Virus record (IMG/VR): IMGVR_UViG_3300022602_000036
Span: 1-64,000 of that record
Strand: one strand, 5' to 3'
DNA length: 64,000 nucleotides
From: a virus
This document shows, in pieces, positions 24,653-33,032 of the stretch. The position numbers and the translations under genes were made by a program. Below the pieces are notes generated by a model. The model was not told where the DNA came from and did not search any database. It saw only the letters and a list, made by a program, of their open reading frames with translations. Within the stretch, counting starts at the first letter, position 1. Each line of letters starts with the position of its first letter.

Positions 24653-24660
24653 TATAAATA
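24653..24660 (+). promoter_or_regulatory. Late promoter
   Basis: Perfect TATAAATA, seven bases before ATG 24668. Confidence 0.78.
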
Positions 24661-24667
24661 TTTAACT

Positions 24668-26341
24668 ATGATATTTGGATTATTCACCCTAGCAGTAGCA
24701 ATATTCATATCTGGTGTTAGTGCCTTTTATTCTGTAACAGGTTTAACAGCAATATTCGCCGCGGCATTTTGGCCTATAGTTATCATGGGCGGCGCATTAG
24801 AGTTGGGAAAAATTACCGCAACTGTCTGGTTACACAAATACTGGAATAGGGCAGGATGGCAATTCAAAACTTATCTAGTGCCTGCTATCGTCATCTTAAT
24901 GTTAATCACAAGCATGGGTACGTTTGGGTATCTTTCGGCCGCTCACTTATCGCAATCAACAGCAAATGAAGATATTTCATCACAAGTTTCTCTATTAGAT
25001 GAAAAGATTAAAACGGAACAAGATAATATTGCTACTAGCAAACAAGCCCTCAAACAAATGGATGCCCAAGTAGATCAACTACTAGGACGCACAGACGATG
25101 ACAAGGGTGCTAATCGTGCTGTTCAAGTACGCAAGCAACAAGCTAAGGAACGCAAATCATTACAAGCAGATATTAGTATAGCACAGAAAAATATTAGCAC
25201 ACTACAAGCAGAACGTGCGCCTATTGCGGCCAAAAGTCGTGTTGCTGAAAGCCACATAGGACCAATTAAGTACATAGCCGCACTGATCTACGGTGACAAT
25301 CCCAATGCTGATCTATTAGAGCGTGCTGTGCGTTGGGTAATCATCTTACTAGTATTTGTATTTGATCCCCTAGCACTTATATTAATCTTGGCCGCAGAAC
25401 AAACTATTGCCTGGGCTCGAGATGACAAAGAAAAACGCAAGGGCTGGCATCAAGAGTGGGTACCCGACACAGAAGCATGGCCTGAGTGGGACGATGAAAT
25501 CACTGAAGAGCAAATAGAGGCTATCAAACAAGAAGCCAACGTAGACAATGACATTGAAATGACGTCGTTCTTTGATGAAGGTAAGGAACTAGCTAAAGAA
25601 ATAGATGCCAATAATGGATATCTAAACAAACCATGGGCATGGCCAAGTGCTTCTGGTAATGTAGGCTTAGTTGCTAAAGAGCCTTTATTCATTAGTCGTA
25701 TTGCTGTGCCGGAATCAAACCCAGACGTAGTTGTTACACTACCTGAAGAGCCTGCTGAAATAAAAAAGCCAGAACCTGAACTCAACGGCATTGCCGCTGA
25801 AGATTTCATTGATTTTATCACTGCTAACACTGTAGTAGCAGAAAATCCAGAACCAGTTGCAAGTATACCTGTGGCCACAGTAGAAGAAGTTGCAGTACCT
25901 GCTAGACCAAAACCACAACAACGTACTCTATTCCATCATCATTTGGCTAACACAGTTGAAGAACCAGAGGTAGTACACCATCCAGATAAGTTTGATCCAG
26001 AACCTATTATCAAACCTAGATCTGTGGATATTCCTAGTTTTGCTATCAGTGAAGCAGACAATAATCCAGTGGATGCTGGATTTGGTACAGAGTTTCCACC
26101 AAATCCAAACAAAGGTGATATGTTTCTACGTGTAGACATGTTGCCCAGCAAGCTGTTCAAGTGGAATGAAAAGAAGTGGATAGAAGTAGATAAAACCAAG
26201 ACTGACAGTTTTGCCTACGACGCCGCATATATACAACATCTAATCGAGAAGATTGACAGCGGAGAGTATGATGTGGACATGTTGTCCGTCGCTGAACAAG
26301 AGCAAATTTCAAGGTACTTAAACAATGACAAACCCAACTGA
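24668..26341 (+). CDS. Membrane protein with long coiled coil
   Basis: 557 residues. Hydrophobic segments near residues 1-20, 25-48 and 72-95, then a coiled coil (about 100-200: L-D-E-K-I-K-T-E-Q-D-N-I), another membrane segment near 220-245, and a long acidic, Pro-rich cytoplasmic tail. Residues 480-505 (F-L-R-V-D-M-L-P-S-K-L-F-K-W-N) look folded. Similar membrane/coiled-coil proteins occur in T4-like marine phages, as I recall. A role in remodelling the host inner membrane or blocking superinfection is possible. Confidence 0.65.
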   Translation: MIFGLFTLAVAIFISGVSAFYSVTGLTAIFAAAFWPIVIMGGALELGKITATVWLHKYWNRAGWQFKTYLVPAIVILMLITSMGTFGYLSAAHLSQSTANEDISSQVSLLDEKIKTEQDNIATSKQALKQMDAQVDQLLGRTDDDKGANRAVQVRKQQAKERKSLQADISIAQKNISTLQAERAPIAAKSRVAESHIGPIKYIAALIYGDNPNADLLERAVRWVIILLVFVFDPLALILILAAEQTIAWARDDKEKRKGWHQEWVPDTEAWPEWDDEITEEQIEAIKQEANVDNDIEMTSFFDEGKELAKEIDANNGYLNKPWAWPSASGNVGLVAKEPLFISRIAVPESNPDVVVTLPEEPAEIKKPEPELNGIAAEDFIDFITANTVVAENPEPVASIPVATVEEVAVPARPKPQQRTLFHHHLANTVEEPEVVHHPDKFDPEPIIKPRSVDIPSFAISEADNNPVDAGFGTEFPPNPNKGDMFLRVDMLPSKLFKWNEKKWIEVDKTKTDSFAYDAAYIQHLIEKIDSGEYDVDMLSVAEQEQISRYLNNDKPN

Positions 26342-26663
26342 AAGTAGATTCATCACACACCCAACAGTTTTAGAAAAAAGCACCACAAGTCACACAGTAG
26401 TCTTAGTTGATCCATACGAATTAGAAACCAAAGTTCTTACTATATTTTTACAATCTTGTTCACTTAACTTTGATGTGTACTTCTACACAGGCGAAACTGG
26501 TGATTTAGAGTATCTAAGTGAAATTACCAAAAATGCTGATGCAGTGCTGATCAACACAGTCAGTGAAGTTTCAGTAGTCCCAGATGGTCAACGCTATGGT
26601 CCAGATCTAGACCTAAAGAGTTGTATAGACTATTTCCGTCGCTATGCTGCTCAAAATAGTTGA
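26325..26663 (+). CDS. Hypothetical protein
   Basis: 112 residues, soluble, alpha/beta (T-V-V-L-V-D-P-Y, F-D-V-Y-F-Y, A-D-A-V-L-I-N-T) as in a small Rossmann-like fold; no motif to name it. Overlaps the membrane protein gene by 17 bases, so probably co-expressed with it. Confidence 0.6.
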   Translation: MTNPTESRFITHPTVLEKSTTSHTVVLVDPYELETKVLTIFLQSCSLNFDVYFYTGETGDLEYLSEITKNADAVLINTVSEVSVVPDGQRYGPDLDLKSCIDYFRRYAAQNS

Positions 26664-26689
26664 CACTCCAGATAAATCCCTGTTATAAT
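26660..26689 (+). promoter_or_regulatory. Sigma-70 promoter of bS21 gene
   Basis: TTGACA, 18 bases, TATAAT, followed by a 42-base leader with AAAGGA. Confidence 0.85.
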
Positions 26690-26731
26690 GCTAGTATTGG
26701 TAAATAATATACTAATATAATAAAGGATTTT

Positions 26732-26965
26732 ATGCCATACGAAAACCCACTTAAAGGCAGTACTGTTTACGTTAAGAATGATAACGTAGAAGCGGCCATG
26801 CGCAAGTTCAAAAAGAAAATGATGGACAGCGGCCTGCTACAAGAACTACGTGATCGTGAATTTTATGAAAAGCCCACAGCTACTCGTAAGAAAAAAGCGT
26901 CGGCAGCTAAAAACCGTTGGAAAAAGAAAATTTCCAGCCAAGAGTTGCCCAAAAAATTATATTAG
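26732..26965 (+). CDS. rpsU: Ribosomal protein bS21
   Basis: 77 residues. The bS21 signature is clear: [11 protein letters not shown], then [21 protein letters not shown] and an L-Y end. bS21 sits on the 30S platform near the anti-Shine-Dalgarno and is easily exchanged. Phage-encoded bS21 is known from several marine and giant phages and is thought to bias initiation toward phage messages. That is notable here because so many phage genes appear leaderless. Own sigma-70 promoter and ribosome site. Confidence 0.93.
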   Translation: MPYENPLKGSTVYVKNDNVEAAMRKFKKKMMDSGLLQELRDREFYEKPTATRKKKASAAKNRWKKKISSQELPKKLY

Positions 26966-26973
26966 TATATAAT
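26945..26973 (+). promoter_or_regulatory. Possible promoter before dnaK
   Basis: TTGCCC, 17 bases, TATAAT at the end of the bS21 gene. The -35 box is weak; about 190 bases of leader would precede dnaK. Confidence 0.45.
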
Positions 26974-27058
26974 AACTAATACAAGAAATAAATAATTATA
27001 CAACCGCTGATTTATACTTAATTGCAGGCGGCTAAACTTGCTAAAGGAGGATGGCAGA

Positions 27059-27121
27059 ATGAATAATTCTGATACAGAAGTGGGAGGCTTTGGCTTCCCA
27101 ACATACGGTAGACTGCTCTGA
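27059..27121 (+). CDS. Possible 20-residue leader peptide
   Basis: Open frame M-N-N-S-D-T-E-V to L-L-stop with a strong AAAGGAGG upstream. It lies in the dnaK leader, after an imperfect hairpin (CCGCTG with CAGGCGG). No similarity recognised; could be a regulatory upstream peptide or chance. Confidence 0.35.
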   Translation: MNNSDTEVGGFGFPTYGRLL

Positions 27122-27165
27122 TGAGGGTTTACATTTTAGATCTTGCTTAATAAAGGAGAAACTAT

Positions 27166-29088
27166 ATGTCTAAGATCATTGGTATTGACCTCGGCACCAC
27201 TAACTCATGTGTGGCCATTCTTGAAAACAACAAACCAAAAGTAATTGAAAATAACGAAGGTGCTCGTACTACACCTAGTATCGTTGCCTACGGCGATGAG
27301 ATCGTAGTTGGTGCACCAGCTAAACGTCAAGCAGTTACAAATCCAAAGAAAACAGTCTATGCGGCTAAACGCTTAATTGGTCGTAAGTTTGACGAAAAAG
27401 AAGTACAAAAAGACATTGACCTAATGCCATACAAAATTGTTAAAAACAAAAATGGTGATGCATGGGTTAAGATTGATGATCAAGAACTAGCACCACCACA
27501 GATTTCAGCTGAAGTCTTACGCAAAATGAAAAAGACCGCTGAAGACTATCTTGGACATGAAGTAACACAGGCAGTTATTACTGTTCCTGCTTACTTTAAT
27601 GACAGCCAACGTCAAGCAACTAAAGATGCAGGTACTATTGCAGGCCTAGAAGTCTTACGTATTATCAATGAGCCAACAGCGGCTGCACTAGCGTTTGGTA
27701 TGGATAAAGATTCTAAGAAAGATCGTAAGATTGCTGTATACGATCTAGGTGGTGGTACATTTGACGTATCAATCATTGAAATTGTAGATGTTGATGGCGA
27801 AAAACAATTTGAAGTACTAGCTACCAATGGTGACACATTCCTAGGCGGTGAAGACTTTGACCAACGTCTAATGAACTACTTAATTGATGAATTCTTAAAA
27901 GAGTCAGGCGTTGACCTGTCAAAAGATGTTCTAGCTCTACAACGCCTAAAAGAATCAGCAGAAAAAGCTAAAATTGAACTATCAAGCAGCCAACAAACCA
28001 CAGTAAACTTACCGTACGTTACTGCTGATGCCACTGGTCCTAAACACTTAAACGTAACTATTACACGTGCTAAGTTTGAAGGCCTAGTAGAAGATTTGAT
28101 CAAACGTGCTAGCGAGCCATGTAAGGTAGCATTGAAAGATGCAGGTGTAAGTGCCAGCGACATTGATGATGTTATCTTAGTTGGTGGCCAAACACGCATG
28201 CCTAAGGTACAGGAATCAGTTAAAGAGATCTTTGGACGTGATCCACGCAAAGACGTTAACCCAGACGAAGCTGTAGCAGTTGGTGCGGCTATCCAAGGTG
28301 CTGTTCTAGCAGGTGATAAAACAGACGTGTTATTGTTAGACGTTACTCCGTTGAGCCTAGGTATTGAAACAGTTGGCGGTGTTATGACTAAACTGATTAA
28401 AAAGAATACAACTATTCCTACTAAAGTTAGTCAAACATTCTCAACAGCAGAAGACAACCAACCAGCAGTTACAGTAGCTATTGGACAAGGTGAACGTGAG
28501 TTTATCAAGGACAACAAGAAACTAGGTGAATTTAACCTAGAAGGTATTGCTCCTGCTCCACGTGGCGTGCCAGCAATTGAAATTACACTTGACATTGATG
28601 CTAACGGTATCTTGAAAGTAAGTGCCAAAGATAAAAACACTGGCAAAGAAAACAAGATCACTATCAAAGCTAACTCAGGCTTAACTGAAGAAGAAATTGA
28701 AAAGATGATTCAAGAAGCTGAAGCTAACAAAGATGCTGACGTTAAAGCTCGTGCTGTAGTTGATGCTAAAAACCGTGCTGATGAACAAGTACACGGTATT
28801 AACAAAGCATTAAAAGAACACGGTGACAAGTTAGATGATGGCATGAAAGAAAAAATTGAATCAGCACTAAAAGATCTTGAAACAGCCAAAGCTACAGAAG
28901 ATGCTGACAAGATCATGGAAGCTATCTCAGCACTAGCTGAGCCAGTTAAACCATTGTTTGATATTATGCAACAGGCTGAAGTAGCTAAACAAGCTGAAGT
29001 TCAACCTGGTGCACAACCCAATTCAGAGAAACCAGTAGAAGGTGAAGTAGTAGATGCTGAGTTCACTGAAGTTAAAAAGGATGCCTAA
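27166..29088 (+). CDS. dnaK: Hsp70 chaperone DnaK
   Basis: 640 residues, full host length. ATPase motifs: I-D-L-G-T-T-N-S near 6, Y-D-L-G-G-G-T-F-D near 194, V-G-G-Q-T-R-M-P near 342; linker [10 protein letters not shown]; substrate-binding domain and helical lid follow; tail ends [12 protein letters not shown]. All parts look intact, so it should be an active ATP-driven chaperone. No DnaJ or GrpE is in the window, so it would use host partners. It heads a proteostasis group with hsp20 and clpS and shares their ATCTTGCTTAATA...AAGGAG leader. Confidence 0.97.
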   Translation: MSKIIGIDLGTTNSCVAILENNKPKVIENNEGARTTPSIVAYGDEIVVGAPAKRQAVTNPKKTVYAAKRLIGRKFDEKEVQKDIDLMPYKIVKNKNGDAWVKIDDQELAPPQISAEVLRKMKKTAEDYLGHEVTQAVITVPAYFNDSQRQATKDAGTIAGLEVLRIINEPTAAALAFGMDKDSKKDRKIAVYDLGGGTFDVSIIEIVDVDGEKQFEVLATNGDTFLGGEDFDQRLMNYLIDEFLKESGVDLSKDVLALQRLKESAEKAKIELSSSQQTTVNLPYVTADATGPKHLNVTITRAKFEGLVEDLIKRASEPCKVALKDAGVSASDIDDVILVGGQTRMPKVQESVKEIFGRDPRKDVNPDEAVAVGAAIQGAVLAGDKTDVLLLDVTPLSLGIETVGGVMTKLIKKNTTIPTKVSQTFSTAEDNQPAVTVAIGQGEREFIKDNKKLGEFNLEGIAPAPRGVPAIEITLDIDANGILKVSAKDKNTGKENKITIKANSGLTEEEIEKMIQEAEANKDADVKARAVVDAKNRADEQVHGINKALKEHGDKLDDGMKEKIESALKDLETAKATEDADKIMEAISALAEPVKPLFDIMQQAEVAKQAEVQPGAQPNSEKPVEGEVVDAEFTEVKKDA

Positions 29089-29102
29089 GGGGTCCTTTAA
29101 TT

Positions 29103-29126
29103 AATCTTGCTTAATATAAGGAGAAT
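29103..29126 (+). promoter_or_regulatory. Leader element shared by dnaK and hsp20
   Basis: AATCTTGCTTAATATAAGGAG upstream of hsp20 nearly repeats the sequence before dnaK (27137-27155); a shorter CTTGCTAAAGGAGG occurs at 27037. It includes the ribosome site and may give common translational control. Confidence 0.5.
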
Positions 29127-29131
29127 AAGCT

Positions 29132-29575
29132 ATGAAACAAGTATATGTAAATTCGTTAGATATCCCACAAATTCACAGATTTGCTGTGGGCTTTGACCGT
29201 ATGTTTGATGAACTTGCTCGTACAGCAGGTACATTAAACTCAAGTAACTATCCACCATACAACATCGTTCGTGTTGCTGAGAACGAGTATGAAATTGAAG
29301 TAGCAGTCGCTGGCTTTGCAGAAGACGAACTAGATGTTGAAATGCAAAATGGTGAACTGTTTGTGCGTGGTGAATCAAAAGCCACTGACACACGTGTGGG
29401 CAACTACTTACATCAAGGCATTGCTGCACGTGACTTTACACGCACGTTTGCTCTTGCAGACAACGTTGAAGTCAAAGGTGCTAGTGTTAAAAACGGCATC
29501 TTAACAATCAAATTGGAAGTGTTTGTTCCTGAACACGAAAAGCCAAAAAAGATTGCAATTACCTTTCAGAAGTAG
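29132..29575 (+). CDS. Small heat-shock protein Hsp20
   Basis: 147 residues. Alpha-crystallin domain from about 35 to 130 (Y-N-I-V-R-V-A-E-N-E-Y-E-I, V-A-V-A-G-F, V-R-G-E-S, with G-I-L-T-I-K-L-E near 125). IbpA-like ATP-independent holdase that keeps unfolding proteins soluble for DnaK. Hsp20 is a well-known accessory gene of T4-like cyanophages. Directly follows dnaK. Confidence 0.94.
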   Translation: MKQVYVNSLDIPQIHRFAVGFDRMFDELARTAGTLNSSNYPPYNIVRVAENEYEIEVAVAGFAEDELDVEMQNGELFVRGESKATDTRVGNYLHQGIAARDFTRTFALADNVEVKGASVKNGILTIKLEVFVPEHEKPKKIAITFQK

Positions 29576-29590
29576 TATAATTAATAGTAA

Positions 29591-29610
29591 GGGGTAAGGA
29601 AACTTACCCC
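29591..29610 (+). other. GAAA-capped hairpin between hsp20 and clpS
   Basis: Perfect 8-bp stem GGGGTAAG/CTTACCCC with a GAAA tetraloop (GNRA class). No T run follows, so it is more likely a stability or processing element than a terminator. Confidence 0.65.
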
Positions 29611-29653
29611 GCTATTCAACTAAAAAATTATGTCAATTATAGAAAAGGAACAT

Positions 29654-29962
29654 ATGGGTACCAAAGCTGTCACAAGGACAAAGCCTGTCCCTAACTTTGA
29701 TTTGCAAGAACCTCCAATGTATCGTGTGATCTACATTAATGATAATGTAACTACCATGGAGTTTGTTGTGGAAACATTGGTAACTATATTCAATCATACA
29801 CCAGAATCAGCAGAAGCAGTTACAATGAAGATCCATGAAGAAGGATCAGGTATTGCCGCTGTACTACCATATGAAATGGCAGAACAAAAAGGTGTAGAAG
29901 TAACGCAACTGGCCCGTAACAACGGATTTCCACTGCAAGTTAAACTAGAACCAGACGCATGA
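29654..29962 (+). CDS. clpS: ClpS, ClpAP adaptor for N-degrons
   Basis: 102 residues from ATG 29654, which has AAAAGGAAC; an in-frame ATG at 29630 lacks a ribosome site. ClpS family features: P-P-M-Y-R-V-I-Y-I-N-D-N-V-T-T-M-E-F-V near 20-40, the Clp-binding H-E-E-G-S-G-I-A-A-V, and A-E-Q-K-G-V-E-V near 75. ClpS hands proteins with destabilising N-termini to ClpAP. A phage copy could redirect host proteolysis. Its stop overlaps the next ATG. Confidence 0.93.
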   Translation: MGTKAVTRTKPVPNFDLQEPPMYRVIYINDNVTTMEFVVETLVTIFNHTPESAEAVTMKIHEEGSGIAAVLPYEMAEQKGVEVTQLARNNGFPLQVKLEPDA

Positions 29963-30447
29963 TTTTCAACAAGATTAAAGAACTCAAAGCTGAAGGTAAG
30001 CGCATAGGTATCACCTTTAGTACCTTTGACATGCTACATGCTGGCCATATAGCCATGTTAAGTGAAGCTAAAAACCACTGTGATTACCTAATATGTGGAT
30101 TACAAACAGATCCAACTATTGATCGTCCTGACACTAAGAACAAACCTGTTCAAAGTATTGTTGAACGTCAAATTCAATTGGCCGCTTGTCGTTATGTAGA
30201 TGAAGTTGTTATCTACCAAACAGAACAAGACCTAATTGACTTGCTGTTAATCCTACCACTTGATGTGCGTATTTTAGGTGAAGAATATCAACATACTGAT
30301 TTTACTGGTAAAGAAGAATGTCTATATCGTGGCATTGAATTAATTTACAATAAACGTGATCATTCATTTAGTAGTTCAAGTTTACGTAAACGTGTAGCAC
30401 ATGCCGAAACTGAAAAATTATTGAAGGCTAAACATGAAACTAAGTGA
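29959..30447 (+). CDS. Cytidylyltransferase-like nucleotidyltransferase
   Basis: 162 residues, HIGH-type nucleotidyltransferase. Motifs: T-F-D-M-L-H-A-G-H-I near 22-30 and S-S-S-S-L-R-K-R near 138-145 (equivalent to the ISST end motif). Closest in plan to glycerol-3-phosphate or ethanolamine-phosphate cytidylyltransferases and RfaE-type enzymes, which activate head groups or sugars as CDP/ADP derivatives. Substrate unresolved. Overlaps both neighbours. Confidence 0.85.
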   Translation: MIFNKIKELKAEGKRIGITFSTFDMLHAGHIAMLSEAKNHCDYLICGLQTDPTIDRPDTKNKPVQSIVERQIQLAACRYVDEVVIYQTEQDLIDLLLILPLDVRILGEEYQHTDFTGKEECLYRGIELIYNKRDHSFSSSSLRKRVAHAETEKLLKAKHETK

Positions 30448-30619
30448 AGATACAAAATTTTTTATCCTACTATTTGTTGTTATTGCATCAATGGTCATGG
30501 CATTTTTTCCACCTAAACCAGAAGTAACAGTGTTCTATGACTGCCGCATAGCTGAGATTAGTCCAGATGTGCCACCCAAGGTCAAAGAAGAATGTCGTAA
30601 GAAAATGGAGAAACACTAA
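30434..30619 (+). CDS. Small single-span membrane protein
   Basis: 61 residues. Residues 8-24 are hydrophobic (F-F-I-L-L-F-V-V-I-A-S-M-V-M-A-F-F), followed by a short Pro/Lys-rich tail with two cysteines. Overlaps the upstream gene by 14 bases and the downstream gene by one. Confidence 0.6.
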   Translation: MKLSEDTKFFILLFVVIASMVMAFFPPKPEVTVFYDCRIAEISPDVPPKVKEECRKKMEKH

Positions 30620-31152
30620 TGGATGTGATGTTAGACTTAGAAACGCTAAGTGTGCGTCCTGATGCTACAATTTGTACATTTGGTGCTTGTAAATTTAGTC
30701 CTTATAACCAAGAAGACATTGTAGACGGTATCTACTTCCGCATTGACATTGACAGTCAAATTGCTCTAGGACGACATGTAGATGACAATACTATTGCTTG
30801 GTGGGGTAATCAAGCAGAAGATGTCCGTGAAGAAGCTCTGGGTGAAGGTGATAGAGTCAGCTTAGAAAAGTTTACGCAAGAACTAAACAGATTTATTGTA
30901 GGTTGTGATAATATCTGGGCACAAGGTCCAGTATTTGACATTGTTATTTTAGAAAACCTATATCGCCAAATGGGCTTACCATGCCCATGGCAGTTCTGGC
31001 AGATCCGTGATAGTCGTACCTTGTTAAGTAGCCTAGGTGACCCACGTGAAAAGAACAAAGCAGGCCTACACAATGCCTTAGAAGATGCAGTAAGTCAAGC
31101 ACAGGCTGTGCAGTACGTGTTTAAACAAGCAGGTATTACGGAGAAGCGTTAA
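30619..31152 (+). CDS. DEDDh 3'-5' exonuclease
   Basis: 177 residues. Exo I M-L-D-L-E-T-L-S near 4-11; Exo II region V-F-D-I-V-I near 107; Exo III H-N-A-L-E-D-A near 153-159. Size and spacing match the small 3'-5' exoribonuclease (Rv2179c-like) group common in phages. Likely degrades RNA or short DNA. Confidence 0.85.
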   Translation: MDVMLDLETLSVRPDATICTFGACKFSPYNQEDIVDGIYFRIDIDSQIALGRHVDDNTIAWWGNQAEDVREEALGEGDRVSLEKFTQELNRFIVGCDNIWAQGPVFDIVILENLYRQMGLPCPWQFWQIRDSRTLLSSLGDPREKNKAGLHNALEDAVSQAQAVQYVFKQAGITEKR

Positions 31153-31472
31153 TGCAGATTATATTTGGGCGTGAAAACGCAGAAAAACTCAGAGAAAAGT
31201 ACACAGTACTTGATCTAGAAACAGTAGAAAAAGATGGACACAGTCTAGAAGTATTTTGTCTAATTCCTGGTGATAAAATTGGTCTAGGTGATTTACCACA
31301 GTTAGAAAGCTGGGTTAAACTACATCACGATTTCCTTAATGGGTATTCTAAACAAGAATATGACTACTGCCTACAATGCATTGAACATCTTCGCGGCAAG
31401 TTTGGCGGAGAAGTAGACACATTCTACGATGAAATTCTTCGTCGTATCAACGAAAAAGACGTCAAAGTTTAA
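31152..31472 (+). CDS. Hypothetical protein
   Basis: 106 residues, acidic, alpha-helical C-terminal half (Y-D-Y-C-L-Q-C-I-E-H-L-R). One-base overlap with the exonuclease. No family recognised; its neighbour suggests nucleic-acid metabolism at most. Confidence 0.6.
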   Translation: MQIIFGRENAEKLREKYTVLDLETVEKDGHSLEVFCLIPGDKIGLGDLPQLESWVKLHHDFLNGYSKQEYDYCLQCIEHLRGKFGGEVDTFYDEILRRINEKDVKV

Positions 31473-31517
31473 TCTAGATTAAGATTAAAGTACTATAAAA
31501 CTTCACCCTAGGGTTCT

Positions 31518-31525
31518 AGTAAATA
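31518..31525 (+). promoter_or_regulatory. Possible late promoter of curli-like operon
   Basis: AGTAAATA, an imperfect late octamer, within an inverted repeat CTAGTA/TACTAG that also covers the ribosome site AGGAG of the first gene. Confidence 0.4.
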
Positions 31526-31546
31526 TTAATACTAGGAGCCTAGACA

Positions 31547-31999
31547 GTGAAAAAAATAATAATAACAATCACTTTCTTAGCGGCATCAACTGCGACGGCC
31601 GCACCTCTGCCTGACTATACATTCAAAAGCCCAAGCTTCAATGGCAATGGTTACGGCACTTATGTCTTAACCATACAGAACGAAGAGTTTACTCGCAAGC
31701 AGGCAATTGAGCAGGCCTTACAAGCAGCACAGCAACAGGCCAAAACAGATGCAGCTAATACTCCTATTAACCAGTTCCTAGTAAACTTAGAATCACGTGT
31801 GCTAGCACAGGTAAGTCAAAACCTAGCTACTGCTATGTTTGCTCCTGGTGCAGCCACTAGCGGAACATTTAATTTCCAAGGTAATACAATATTTTGGCAT
31901 AACCTAGGGAATTCTGTAGAATTACAAGTAACGGATAACTTGGGGAATGTAACCACGATCAATGTACCACTAGGATCATTTACATTTACACAACCATAA
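31547..31999 (+). CDS. csgF: CsgF-like curli assembly factor
   Basis: 150 residues with a GTG start after TAGGAGCC. A Sec signal peptide covers residues 1-19 (K-K-I-I-I-T-I-T-F-L-A-A). The mature N-terminus L-P-D-Y-T-F-K-S-P-S-F-N-G-N resembles the CsgF N-terminus (F-x-F-R-N-P-N-F-G-G-N), the part that plugs into the CsgG pore. A helical middle and a beta C-terminus follow, as in CsgF. It is immediately upstream of csgG. In E. coli CsgF moves to the cell surface and couples secretion to fibre nucleation. Confidence 0.85.
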   Translation: MKKIIITITFLAASTATAAPLPDYTFKSPSFNGNGYGTYVLTIQNEEFTRKQAIEQALQAAQQQAKTDAANTPINQFLVNLESRVLAQVSQNLATAMFAPGAATSGTFNFQGNTIFWHNLGNSVELQVTDNLGNVTTINVPLGSFTFTQP

Positions 32000-32000
32000 T

Positions 32001-33032
32001 ATGAAAAGAATAATAACAATATTAGCTATATTATCGTTGACTGGCTGTGCCACTATACAGAAAGCTGGATATGAGTCTAAACCAGAAACAGTGGGTATTA
32101 AACTACAAAAAGAGTTTGATACTATACCAGCACCAATGGGCAAGCCTATTACTGTGGCTGTGTATAGTTTTAAAGATCAAACTGGGCAACGCCGTAATAT
32201 ACCAAACATTGCTAGTTTTAGTACTGCGGTAACACAGGGTGCTGAGCCGTTTTTAATACGTGCCTTACAGGAAGTAGGACACGGACAATGGTTTGATGTA
32301 GTAGAACGTGTTAACGTGGACAACCTAGTTAAAGAGCGTACTATTATCAAACAGATGCGCGATGCCTACGAAGGCACTAATGCTAAACCACTAATGCCCT
32401 TACAGTTTGCTGGTGTTATTATGGAAGGTGGTATTATTGGTTATGATAGCAGTATAGAAAGCGGTGGTACAGCTTATAAATGGTTGGGCATTGGTCCACA
32501 GACACAGTACAGTAAAGATGTAGTTACAGTTAGTTTGCGAGCAATATCAGTTAACTCTGGTAAAGTTCTAGCCACAGTAACAGAAAGTAAAACAATTTAT
32601 TCAACAGCTGATAGTATTGCTGTGCTTAAGTTCTTTAAAGGTGGCACACAATCATTTGAATTTGAAACAGGCTTGACTATAAACGAGCCAACAAGTTTAG
32701 CGGTGAAAACTACAATTGAAGCCGCAGTAGTAGAGTTGATCAAAGAAGGTCAACGTAAAGGAATTTGGGACTATAGAACTAATGCTCCACAGGCATTACC
32801 TGTAGTACCAAGTACTCCTGTAGCACAACCTCCAGAGCCAGCGGTGGTAACACAACCAATAGCTAAAGAGGAACCAATTGAGGCCAAGGCGGTGGAAGAG
32901 CCAACAGCACCAGTGGAAGTAAAACAGGAAACTAAGAAACCACAGGTAAAAAAGAAAACTAATAAACTAATGCCAGTGGTGGATAACGGACCTAAAGTGT
33001 CCAAGGAGCAGATAGATGTTAAATTACATTAA
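32001..33032 (+). CDS. csgG: CsgG-like curli secretion pore lipoprotein
   Basis: 343 residues. Lipobox L-S-L-T-G-C with Cys16. The CsgG core follows: I-T-V-A-V-Y-S-F-K-D-Q-T-G-Q near 50, F-S-T-A-V-T-Q-G-A, V-I-M-E-G-G-I-I-G-Y-D-S and an E-S-G-G-T stretch near 150, T-Q-Y-x-K-D-V-V-T-V-S-L-R, and L-I-K-E-G-Q-R-K-G-I-W-D-Y near 255. CsgG forms a nine-fold outer-membrane channel for unfolded amyloid subunits. About 80 extra Pro/Lys/Glu-rich residues follow the usual end, a feature absent in E. coli CsgG. Starts one base after csgF; overlaps the next gene by 17 bases. Confidence 0.93.
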   Translation: MKRIITILAILSLTGCATIQKAGYESKPETVGIKLQKEFDTIPAPMGKPITVAVYSFKDQTGQRRNIPNIASFSTAVTQGAEPFLIRALQEVGHGQWFDVVERVNVDNLVKERTIIKQMRDAYEGTNAKPLMPLQFAGVIMEGGIIGYDSSIESGGTAYKWLGIGPQTQYSKDVVTVSLRAISVNSGKVLATVTESKTIYSTADSIAVLKFFKGGTQSFEFETGLTINEPTSLAVKTTIEAAVVELIKEGQRKGIWDYRTNAPQALPVVPSTPVAQPPEPAVVTQPIAKEEPIEAKAVEEPTAPVEVKQETKKPQVKKKTNKLMPVVDNGPKVSKEQIDVKLH

